DNA of 9,615 bases, taken from UBA12068 sp038318455. Its GTDB lineage: Bacteria; Patescibacteriota; Minisyncoccia; Moranbacterales; GWC2-37-73. The stretch spans positions 1 through 9,615 of the forward strand of contig JBBQCF010000035.1 in the NCBI GenBank assembly GCA_038318455.1, in the 5' to 3' direction. The translations under genes were made by a program, and so were the position numbers. The notes under the pieces were generated by a model. That model searched no databases. It was not told the DNA's origin and saw nothing but the letters and a program-made list of their open reading frames with translations. How positions within the stretch are numbered: position 1 is the first letter of the stretch; the number at the start of each line of letters is the position of its first letter. This document shows, piece after piece, positions 1-5,151 of the stretch.

Positions 1-756
1 ATCCATAACTTCAACATAGACATAGTCAATCTTAGCATTAACTGCAAGCGCGACGTTGCCAATCAAAGTCCATGGCGTCGTGGTCCAAGCCAACACAAAA
101 GTGTTTGGCTCCTCGTAAAGTTCAAACTTTGCAACAACCGACAAATCTTTAATGTCCAAATAGCCTTCACTGACTTCTTGTTGAGAAAGTGTGGTTTCGC
201 AACGTGGACAAACATGCATTGAGCGATAACCTTCATAAATAAGACCCTTATTCCAAAGTTCCTTAAAGACCCACCACACGGATTCCATGTATGGCAAATC
301 CATTGTTTTATAAGCATTTTCCATGTCAGCCCAGCGCCCCATGCGATTGATCACCACTTTCCAAACATCCACATATTCCAAAACCTTGCTGCGACAAAGT
401 TCATTGAATTTTTCCACTCCAAGTTTTTCAATCTCACTCTTAGCCTTGCTGCCCAATTCTTTTTCCACAATGTTTTCAATTGGAAGTCCATGACAATCCC
501 ATCCCCATTTTCGTTCCACATGAAAACCACGCATAGTCCAATAGCGCGGAACCACATCCTTCATGGTACTTCCAACCAAGTGACCATAATGAGGGGTGCC
601 TGTGGCGAATGGTGGCCCATCAAAAAAAGAGTATTCCTGCGCATCTTTGCGAATCTCCAAGGATTTTTCAAATATCTTATTTTCATTCCAAAATTTCAGA
701 ATTTCTTCTTCCATTTTTGGCAGCGATTGTTTTGGATCAACTTTATGAAAAGCCAT
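1..756 (-). CDS. ileS: Isoleucyl-tRNA synthetase, N-terminal part (cut by window edge)
   Basis: Charges tRNA-Ile with isoleucine in the cytoplasm. The first 252 residues are visible and the frame runs open off the window. The class I signature reads DGPPFATGTPHYGH, with the HxGH box as HYGH at residues 56-59, followed by a WGWDCHGLPIE block. Together with FATGTPHYGH this resembles the eukaryotic and bacterial type 2 IleRS rather than the E. coli type (HIGH). The family is about 1000 residues long, so roughly the first quarter is here, ending at the start of the editing-domain insertion. The start is the ATG at 754-756, giving MAFHKVDPKQ, a normal IleRS2 N-terminus. There is no clear Shine-Dalgarno; the start is preceded by tandem GGAAATT heptamers. 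Identity is certain; the type 2 assignment rests on motifs alone. Confidence 0.96.
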   Translation of the reverse strand, partial: MAFHKVDPKQSLPKMEEEILKFWNENKIFEKSLEIRKDAQEYSFFDGPPFATGTPHYGHLVGSTMKDVVPRYWTMRGFHVERKWGWDCHGLPIENIVEKELGSKAKSEIEKLGVEKFNELCRSKVLEYVDVWKVVINRMGRWADMENAYKTMDLPYMESVWWVFKELWNKGLIYEGYRSMHVCPRCETTLSQQEVSEGYLDIKDLSVVAKFELYEEPNTFVLAWTTTPWTLIGNVALAVNAKIDYVYVEVMD

Positions 757-763
757 AGCTTTT

Positions 764-802
764 AATTTCCAATTTCCAATTTCCAATTTCCAATCAATTT
801 CC
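764..802. repeat. Tandem heptamer AATTTCC (GGAAATT on the coding strand)
   Basis: Four perfect head-to-tail copies of AATTTCC occupy 764-791. After a 4-base AATC spacer a fifth copy lies at 796-802, followed by AAT. The array ends 7 bases upstream of the ileS start codon and would lie in the ileS 5' UTR as repeated GGAAATT. It is one of four 7-base-period arrays in this window. Confidence 0.9.
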
Positions 803-888
803 AATGATTAAATTTTGAAATATTAAAAACTAAAATATAAATTAAAAAATTACCGCATAATATGAATTATTTTCTAGCGAAGTCGAGA

Positions 889-994
889 GAAATTGAAAGT
901 ACTCTTTCAAATTTCCGAGCGAGCGACGAAAACAAAGAGGTATAATACCTCGAGGCTTGCCTCGTGAGCCCAAAGGGTCCAGGGCTTGCCCTGG
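889..994. repeat. Cluster of consecutive small palindromes (REP/BIME-like)
   Basis: Five stem-loops follow each other. They are 889-915 (GAAATTGAAAG against CTTTCAAATTTC, one bulge, loop TACT), 937-951 (GAGGTAT A ATACCTC), 951-964 (CGAGGC TT GCCTCG), 966-980 (GAGCCC AAA GGGTCC, imperfect) and 979-994 (CCAGGGC TT GCCCTGG). The third and last share a core GGCTTGCC or GGGCTTGCCC and sit in opposite outer contexts (TACCTC on the left, GGGGTA on the right), as in paired inverted REP units. The GC content is well above the flanks. Function is unknown; it could be a genome-wide interspersed palindromic element, a transcript-end structure for dus, or part of the ileS leader. Confidence 0.65.
928..951 (-). 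terminator. Weak terminator-like hairpin in the ileS leader region
   Basis: On the minus strand GAGGTA TTA TACCTC (951-937) forms a 6-bp stem and is followed at once by a T-rich stretch, TTTGTTTT (936-929). It could end transcripts from dus or attenuate transcripts heading into ileS. The stem is short, so this is tentative. Confidence 0.3.
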
Positions 995-1031
995 GGTAAA
1001 TACCGATTTATTTTTTAAAATTTATAAATTC

Positions 1032-1061
1032 ATTATACAACTATATAAATAACCTCGCCAA
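1032..1061 (-). promoter_or_regulatory. Candidate sigma-70 promoter for ileS
   Basis: On the minus strand a perfect TATAAT (1037-1032) lies 18 bases after TTGGCG (1061-1056). The start site would be near 1025, giving an ileS leader of about 270 nt that includes the palindrome cluster and the GGAAATT repeats. The -35 box matches only partly and the region is AT-rich, so a chance TATAAT is possible. Confidence 0.4.
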
Positions 1062-1158
1062 TTTTTAATTTGAAATTTGAAATTTTTAATCAAATCTAAA
1101 TTAATAAATTTAAAACATTGAAAATTCATTTCAAATTTTAAATTAAAAATTTCAAATT
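1060..1158. repeat. AT-only heptamer array with a 17-bp inverted repeat
   Basis: Four exact heptamers AATTTTT, AATTTGA, AATTTGA, AATTTTT fill 1060-1087. A second 7-base-period array (AAATTTT, AAATTAA, AAATTTC) covers 1133-1153. The 17-mer AATTTGAAATTTTTAAT at 1074-1090 recurs perfectly inverted at 1142-1158, overlapping the last codons and stop of dus. The arms could pair around a 51-nt loop in the 3' end of the dus mRNA. Confidence 0.8.
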
Positions 1159-2147
1159 ATTTTCAGATATTCTGCAATTATTTTTTCTACCTCGCTAACA
1201 CTTTCCGTTTCCATAAGTTTCGCTCGAAGTTCCTTAGCGCCATCAAATCCGCTCACATAAGCTTTATAATGTTTTTTCATGATATGGAGACCCTTAACAC
1301 CAGCAAGCTCCTTCTCGAACAATTTTGCGTGCTCAATCATGACTGCAAATCTTTCTGCTAAAGAAATAGTTTTGATATCAATTTTCTTATTGAAAAACCA
1401 AGGATTTCCGAAAATTCCGCGCCCAACCATGATGCCATCCATGCCAGAATCTTTAGCTTTTTGCAGGCCATCTTCCAAGCTTTCAACATCGCCATTGCCA
1501 ACAATAAGCACGCCAGCTTCCTTGGCCATCTTGGCAATTTGAGCAGCCAGTTCCCAATGTGCAGCCACCTCTGACATTTCTTTGCGTGTTCGCAGATGCA
1601 CCGTGAGTACTGCTGGCTTTTCTGCCAAAATTTCAGGCAGCCATGTTTGGATTTCATTTTTGTTATATCCAATGCGTGTCTTCACACTCACTGGCATGTC
1701 CCCAGCGCCCCTTTTTGCCTCGCGAATAATCTCTCGCGCAAGCTTGGGATTTTTCATGAGTGCACTTCCCGCTCCTTGTTTTTCCACACTCTTGTCAGGG
1801 CAGCCCATATTGATTTCAAAACCATCAAAACCCATTTCTCTCACCAATTTTGCACATTCATAAAAATTTTCAGGTTTAGCCCCAAAAAATTGAGCCACGA
1901 TTGGATGCTCATTTTCGTAGTAACGCAAATCTTTTGCTAGCACTTCCCTACCCTTACTCATAAAGCCGTCTGCACTCACAAATTCAGTGTACAGCACATC
2001 GGGTTTTCCATATTTAACAAGCATTTGCCTTTGGGCAATGTCCGTCACGTCAGCCATTGGCGCAAGCACAAAAAATGGCCCGCCTGCATCAGCTATGCTG
2101 GAAGCATTGCGGGCAGGTTTTTTCAATTTTTCCCAAAAGTTCTTCAT
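1152..2147 (-). CDS. dus: tRNA-dihydrouridine synthase (Dus family)
   Basis: FMN- and NADPH-dependent reduction of uridine to dihydrouridine in tRNA D-loops. The 331-residue protein has the usual length and order: FMN-binding start VLAPMADVTD (28-37), the catalytic cysteine in NMGCPDKSVEKQGAGSAL (C116), K156 in SVKTRIG, the HLRTRKEMS segment (184-192; most relatives have HARTR or HGRTR), the phosphate-binding GNGD (217-220) and MVGRGIFGNPW (240-250), then a C-terminal helical tRNA-binding domain from about residue 265. The GCPDKSVEKQGAG type differs from E. coli DusA/B/C, so the target uridine cannot be named. It ends in TGA. The start ATG is supported by a promoter just 8 bases upstream. Its relation to ileS is only co-orientation across a 395-bp gap. 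Confidence 0.95.
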   Translation of the reverse strand: MKNFWEKLKKPARNASSIADAGGPFFVLAPMADVTDIAQRQMLVKYGKPDVLYTEFVSADGFMSKGREVLAKDLRYYENEHPIVAQFFGAKPENFYECAKLVREMGFDGFEINMGCPDKSVEKQGAGSALMKNPKLAREIIREAKRGAGDMPVSVKTRIGYNKNEIQTWLPEILAEKPAVLTVHLRTRKEMSEVAAHWELAAQIAKMAKEAGVLIVGNGDVESLEDGLQKAKDSGMDGIMVGRGIFGNPWFFNKKIDIKTISLAERFAVMIEHAKLFEKELAGVKGLHIMKKHYKAYVSGFDGAKELRAKLMETESVSEVEKIIAEYLKII

Positions 2148-2155
2148 ACTTAAAA

Positions 2156-2184
2156 ACTATACTCTCTTTTATTTGATTTTTCAA
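2156..2184 (-). promoter_or_regulatory. Sigma-70-type promoter of dus, predicting a leaderless mRNA
   Basis: On the minus strand TTGAAA (2184-2179), a 17-base spacer and TATAGT (2161-2156) form a near-consensus promoter. Only 8 bases separate the -10 box from the dus ATG, so the transcript would begin 0-3 bases before or on the start codon. No Shine-Dalgarno is seen, which is consistent with leaderless translation. Confidence 0.65.
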
Positions 2185-2185
2185 T

Positions 2186-2215
2186 AGCAAAACCCCCATA
2201 TATGGGGGTTTTGCT
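2186..2215 (-). terminator. Perfect 30-bp palindromic terminator
   Basis: AGCAAAACCCCCATA is followed directly by its exact reverse complement. The stem has five G:C pairs flanked by AAAA/TTTT, the layout of a bidirectional intrinsic terminator whose U-run is inside the stem. It lies 44 bases after the stop of the coiled-coil gene and abuts the -35 box of the dus promoter. Confidence 0.65.
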
Positions 2216-2222
2216 GAATTTA

Positions 2223-2257
2223 TACATAATACAAAATACAAGATACAAGATACATTA
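2223..2257. repeat. Tandem heptamer TACANNA, five units
   Basis: TACATAA, TACAAAA, TACAAGA, TACAAGA and TACATTA follow each other with exact 7-base spacing over 35 bases. They sit between the terminator palindrome and the stop codon of the coiled-coil gene (2260). The unit differs from the AATTTNN arrays but the period is the same. Confidence 0.85.
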
Positions 2258-2259
2258 CA

Positions 2260-2634
2260 CTATTCCCCTGTCGTTGTTCCGCCATTAGCTTTCTTGAAGC
2301 CTACTTTCCAATTTGGTTCATATTCATTGTCCCACTCGTCCTTCACAACCACAGTTTCACCTTTCATCAATGTTGAAAGTGCGATATCATTCATCATCTC
2401 TTTTTCAGTTTCCACTTCATGCTTAAGATCTTCCAATTTTTCATAGGCTCTTCCAAGTTGCAATTGAATTCTAGCTTCAATTCCTTGTTTCTTTTCACGA
2501 AGAACTTTGATCTGCTCCACAATTTCCTCATATTCATCAGCTTGAATAAGCGCATCCTTATACATGTCACGCAAATCCTTCTGCTCCTTCTTCATTTCAC
2601 GAATTTTGTTAAAAACTTCTTGAATGTTCTGCAT
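2260..2634 (-). CDS. Coiled-coil hypothetical protein, 124 residues
   Basis: I do not recognise the family. Residues 1-90 or so are rich in E, K, Q, L, M and A with no Pro, and look like one or two long amphipathic helices (for example MKKEQKDLRD, EEIVEQIKVLREKKQ, AYEKLEDLKHEVETEKEMM). The C-terminus (91-124) is different: a short beta-like KGETVVVKDEWDNEYEPNW and a Gly/Thr-rich tail. There is no signal peptide or membrane segment, so it is probably cytoplasmic. It has its own extended -10 element and its own terminator, suggesting a single-gene transcript. Coding looks real from the clean helical composition and flanking signals. It ends in TAG. Confidence 0.75.
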   Translation of the reverse strand: MQNIQEVFNKIREMKKEQKDLRDMYKDALIQADEYEEIVEQIKVLREKKQGIEARIQLQLGRAYEKLEDLKHEVETEKEMMNDIALSTLMKGETVVVKDEWDNEYEPNWKVGFKKANGGTTTGE

Positions 2635-2670
2635 TTCTTTTTTTATTATTAATTATCACAACGTTTTTTC

Positions 2671-2679
2671 ATCATAGCA
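2671..2679 (-). promoter_or_regulatory. Extended -10 element for the coiled-coil gene
   Basis: TGCTATGAT on the minus strand is a TGn-extended -10 box, one base from TATAAT. The upstream -35 region is only T-rich, as expected for extended -10 promoters. The start site would be near 2664, giving a leader of about 30 nt. It overlaps the U-tract side of the preceding terminator. Confidence 0.5.
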
Positions 2680-2683
2680 CAGA

Positions 2684-2725
2684 AATAAAAAACAAAAAAG
2701 GTGCCGCGTAATATTCGCGCGCACC
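2684..2725 (-). terminator. Intrinsic terminator of the lysozyme-like gene
   Basis: On the minus strand GGTGC-GCGCG, loop AATATTA and CGCG-GCACC pair over 9 bp with one bulged base (2720). The U-rich run TTTTTTGTTTTTT follows. On the plus strand a T-run also follows, so it may act in both directions. Confidence 0.75.
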
Positions 2726-2751
2726 AATTTTTTTGTTTTTGTTTTTGCTTG

Positions 2752-2768
2752 TCTGCCGATGAGGCAGA
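2752..2768. repeat. Small hairpin flanked by GTTTTT repeats
   Basis: TCTGCC GATGA GGCAGA forms a 6-bp stem. On both sides lie short runs of T5G units (about 2727-2747 and 2769-2785). T-runs on the plus strand make it terminator-like only for plus transcripts, and no plus-strand gene is present. Confidence 0.6.
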
Positions 2769-2801
2769 TTTTTGTTTTTGTTTTTACTTTTTATCTTATC
2801 T

Positions 2802-3623
2802 CTAATTTATCAATTGTTTATAATAATAATCCACATCCTTTATCCATTTTTCACTTCCAGCAGCTTCTGGTCCATCACACTTATAACCACATTTCCAAAT
2901 AACCATTTCTTTCGGAGTGTCAATTTTTTCATCATTAACCAAGTGGTCTATACGAGCACCAACTATAGCTACCGCCTCTTTTGGAGAGTCAAAACAAGTA
3001 TGCCCGCCTGATCCCATTTTGTCAGATTTCAATCTAAATCCCCAATAATTATAGCAATCTTCACCATCCAAAACTGGTTTTCTTTCGCCCCAAGCACTTT
3101 CTTTTTTTGCAATTGCAATCAAAAATGCTGCCACCTTAGGATCTTGCTTAGCGATATATTGTGTCATTTTTTCAATAGGATGACCTGCTACCATTTTATT
3201 TATTTCATTCTCTCTAATAATATTACGCGAATTTTCAATTCCAGCTACAATAGGATTTTGAAATTTTTCTTCCACTTTTTTCATGCTTTGAACTACAAGC
3301 ACCGAACATGTAATAATAATCGCTATAATGAGTAATAATATTTTTCCATATTGTGGGTCAATATTACCAAAAGTAAGCACACTATTGCTTTGAGAAACTG
3401 TGCACTTAATACTTTTTCTAATATTTTTTTGTTTTTTTGATTTCAAAACAACTTTCACGCTGTTTTTCAAAGATGCCTTAGTTCTTATTGTTGAATTTTT
3501 TTTTGCCTTAACAGTAACAGCCTTTTTTGAGGATATTTTTTTTAATTCAGCTAAGATGCTCTTCTTTTTCTTTATAGGAGCAATTATTTTCTTATTTAAT
3601 TGTTTTTTGATATTTTTTTTCAT
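2802..3623 (-). CDS. Membrane-anchored lysozyme-like (glucosaminidase/SLT-type) protein
   Basis: A 273-residue protein probably acting on peptidoglycan outside the membrane. Residues 1-74 contain about 26 lysines and only one acidic residue. One transmembrane segment follows (about 94-112, KILLLIIAIIITCSVLVV). The C-terminal domain (about 145-273) has the lysozyme-fold pattern LIAIAKKESAWGE with a candidate catalytic Glu at 175, then YNYWGF (191-196), FDSPKEAVAIVGARI (211-225) and a final aromatic helix, as in glucosaminidase and SLT-type hydrolases. Four cysteines (190, 210, 245, 249) could form two disulfides. The highly basic tail is expected to stay in the cytoplasm. The ATG follows a U7 tract of a strong hairpin and has no Shine-Dalgarno. 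The fold call is from motif pattern; substrate is not known. Confidence 0.72.
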   Translation of the reverse strand: MKKNIKKQLNKKIIAPIKKKKSILAELKKISSKKAVTVKAKKNSTIRTKASLKNSVKVVLKSKKQKNIRKSIKCTVSQSNSVLTFGNIDPQYGKILLLIIAIIITCSVLVVQSMKKVEEKFQNPIVAGIENSRNIIRENEINKMVAGHPIEKMTQYIAKQDPKVAAFLIAIAKKESAWGERKPVLDGEDCYNYWGFRLKSDKMGSGGHTCFDSPKEAVAIVGARIDHLVNDEKIDTPKEMVIWKCGYKCDGPEAAGSEKWIKDVDYYYKQLIN

Positions 3624-3631
3624 ATTTTATT

Positions 3632-3685
3632 AAAAAAAGAGAGATAAAGCAAAAACGGGCTTTCACCCGTTGTTACTCTATCTCT
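3632..3685 (-). terminator. Strong intrinsic terminator-like hairpin in a 5' leader
   Basis: On the minus strand AGAGATAGAG (3685-3676) pairs fully with CTTTATCTCT (3649-3640, one G:U). TAAC/TTTG continues the stem with one mismatch, and AACGGG pairs with CCCGTT around the loop TGAAAG. This gives about 20 pairs in 46 nt, followed by C and T7 (3638-3632). It would terminate rarA read-through, but it also sits between a strong promoter and the ATG at 3623. Confidence 0.8.
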
Positions 3686-3693
3686 ATTCCAAT
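3632..3693 (-). ncRNA. Candidate 62-nt small RNA or attenuated leader
   Basis: This is the segment that would be transcribed from the 3700-3728 promoter to the end of the U7 tract of the 3640-3685 hairpin. It is almost entirely the hairpin plus about 8 nt at the 5' end. It lies between rarA and the lysozyme-like gene, wholly within non-coding sequence. Whether it is a free RNA or the terminated form of the downstream mRNA cannot be told from sequence. Confidence 0.4.
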
Positions 3694-3699
3694 ATATCT

Positions 3700-3728
3700 A
3701 GTATACACCCATTTTTAGGAAAAGTCAA
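3700..3728 (-). promoter_or_regulatory. Near-consensus sigma-70 promoter upstream of the hairpin
   Basis: On the minus strand TTGACT (3728-3723), exactly 17 bases, then TATACT (3705-3700). Each hexamer is one base from consensus. The start site would be close to 3693. It begins 15 bases after the rarA stop codon and drives the 62-nt leader or small RNA and, on read-through, the lysozyme-like gene. Confidence 0.75.
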
Positions 3729-3743
3729 TGCCTTTAACTGATT

Positions 3744-4952
3744 TTAAAGATATTTTTTATTTTTAAGTTTGACTGGAAGATATTCTTGCTCACCACTGTC
3801 TTCAAGTGGCGTATATTTATATCCTTTACCGTAACCAAGTTTTTCCATCAGCTTTGTTGGAGCATTTCGAATATGCATTGGCACTGGAAGATTACCAAAA
3901 AATTCTACATCTTTCTTCGCTTCATTATATGCAAAATATGTGCTCACACTTTTTGGTGAATTTGCCATATACACAACTAACTGTGAAAGATGCACACTGC
4001 ATTCTGGATAACCAAGTTTATGACAAGCGTCAAACACGTTATTAGCTAGCACCAAGGCAAAGTTGTCAGCCAGCCCAATATCCTCTGAAGCAAAACGCAG
4101 CAATCTACGAGCGATATAGGTTGGCTGTTCGCCTCCTTCAATCATGCGCGCCAACCAATATACACTAGCATTAGCATCTCCTCCACGCATGGATTTATGC
4201 AGAGCTGAAATTATATTATAATGTTCTTCACCATCTTTATCATAATACAAATGAGATTTCTGAATGATTTGTTTTAGCAGCTCTCTGGTGATAATTTTAT
4301 TTTGATTTGTCGCAGCTTCCAAAGTGTTAAGCGCCATACGCGCATCGCCATTAGCCAGCAGTGCGATCTCTTTGATTATTTCAGCTGTCGCCTCTATTTT
4401 TTTGGCGCCCAATCCTCTCTCATTGTCAGTCAGTGCTTTTCCAATTATTTTTTCCAAATCAACAACTTCAAGTTTATTGAGCACGAAAACACGCGAACGC
4501 GAAACGAGTGCAGAGTTTACTTCAAAGCTTGGGTTTTCCGTGGTCGCACCAATCAATATCAATAATCCTTGCTCTACGTGCGGAAGTAGTGCATCTTGCT
4601 GGGCTTTATTCCAACGATGAATCTCATCAACGAATAAAATTGTTTTCTTTTTTTGCCACTCATTCTCTTGCGCCTTGGAAATTGTCTTACGCAGCTCTTT
4701 AATGCCACTAGTAACAGCACTAATTTTGATAAAATCAGCCTTCGTAACATTTGCAATAATTTGTGCCAAGGTTGTTTTGCCAGAACCTGGTGGACCCCAT
4801 AAAATCATTGATGGCACTTGATCATCCTTAATTGCTTTTCGAAGAAACGACTCTTCACCAATAAGTTCATGTTGGCCAAAAAAATCCTCCAGAGTTTGAG
4901 GACGCATTTTGTCTGCCAATGGCACATTTTGAAACGATAATTCCCTTTCCAT
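3744..4952 (-). CDS. rarA: RarA/MgsA AAA+ ATPase (replication-associated recombination protein)
   Basis: Clamp-loader-like AAA+ ATPase of the RarA/MgsA/WRNIP1 family, acting at stalled replication forks. With the ATG at 4950-4952 it is 402 residues. It has the family N-terminus LADKMRPQTLEDFFGQ (12-27), Walker A GPPGSGKT (53-60), Walker B ILFVDEIH (D109, E110), sensor 1 GATTEN (135-140) and the SRSRV stretch (151-155). The C-terminal half carries the family's oligomerisation region, including ARRLLRFASEDIGLAD and LPVPMHIRNAPTKLM. A longer frame opens at a GTG (5007-5009), but its extra 19 residues are unlike the family and overlap a small upstream gene. The chosen ATG is 7 bases after that gene's stop. 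It is slightly shorter than E. coli RarA (447). Confidence 0.95.
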   Translation of the reverse strand: MERELSFQNVPLADKMRPQTLEDFFGQHELIGEESFLRKAIKDDQVPSMILWGPPGSGKTTLAQIIANVTKADFIKISAVTSGIKELRKTISKAQENEWQKKKTILFVDEIHRWNKAQQDALLPHVEQGLLILIGATTENPSFEVNSALVSRSRVFVLNKLEVVDLEKIIGKALTDNERGLGAKKIEATAEIIKEIALLANGDARMALNTLEAATNQNKIITRELLKQIIQKSHLYYDKDGEEHYNIISALHKSMRGGDANASVYWLARMIEGGEQPTYIARRLLRFASEDIGLADNFALVLANNVFDACHKLGYPECSVHLSQLVVYMANSPKSVSTYFAYNEAKKDVEFFGNLPVPMHIRNAPTKLMEKLGYGKGYKYTPLEDSGEQEYLPVKLKNKKYL

Positions 4953-4959
4953 ATATTTT

Positions 4960-5130
4960 TTACATTGAATTTCCAAGTTTAACGGCCAAAAAAACACCTG
5001 CGATTCCACCTATGCCACTTAATATTACAGATGAAAAAGAAAAAACTCCCGCACCCCAAATCATTGGTATGTATGCACCTATGATTGAACAAACAATGAC
5101 CCAAAACCAAATAAACCAGCGTGGAACCAT
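4960..5130 (-). CDS. Small two-helix membrane protein, 56 residues
   Basis: Unrecognised family. The frame starts MVPRWFIWFWVIVCS and ends KLGNSM. Two hydrophobic segments (about 5-27, and 29-50 with a Gly-rich ILSGIGGIAG) predict a helical hairpin in the membrane. The positive end VPRW and the final K suggest few exposed residues. It sits 21 bases after the GT2 gene and 7 bases before rarA, a tight operon fit. An in-frame TAG lies upstream, so the ATG at 5128-5130 is the first start. The 14 bases over its start are identical to those over the rarA start. Its link to the glycosyltransferases is positional only. Confidence 0.75.
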   Translation of the reverse strand: MVPRWFIWFWVIVCSIIGAYIPMIWGAGVFSFSSVILSGIGGIAGVFLAVKLGNSM

Positions 5131-5151
5131 ATATTTTTTATTAGAAATATT

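Larger units (their letters stand above)
757..1151. other. 395-bp non-coding gap between dus and ileS
   Basis: No convincing protein-coding frame is seen on either strand, and no tRNA cloverleaf or T-box-like AGGGTGG motif. From low to high it holds AATTTCC heptamers (764-802), a cluster of small palindromes in locally GC-richer sequence (889-994), a candidate minus-strand promoter (1032-1061), and AT-only heptamer repeats with a 17-bp inverted repeat (1060-1158). It probably carries the ileS promoter and leader and the 3' end of the dus transcript. Confidence 0.7.

Noticed and set aside
490..765. Plus-strand frame of 91 codons
   Set aside because: It lies antisense to ileS, whose motifs are unmistakable on the minus strand. 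The other plus-strand frames are likewise antisense to real genes.
941..946. TATAAT on the plus strand as a promoter
   Set aside because: It is the centre of a palindrome, has no matching -35 box, and no plus-strand gene follows.
1152..1154. TGA read as glycine (Gracilibacteria/SR1 code)
   Set aside because: dus ends naturally at this TGA, the next in-frame TAA follows within three codons, and no long frame here contains an internal TGA.
764..1158. CRISPR array or T-box riboswitch
   Set aside because: The repeats are 7 bases with no spacers, and no T-box antiterminator motif was found.
2752..2768. Terminator of the lysozyme-like gene
   Set aside because: On the minus strand the hairpin is followed by an A-rich run, not U. 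The 2684-2725 hairpin with its U-tract is the better candidate.
4953..5009. A longer RarA with a GTG start at 5009
   Set aside because: The extra 19 residues are unlike the family and are the shifted reading of the 56-residue membrane gene. The ATG at 4952 gives the usual N-terminus.
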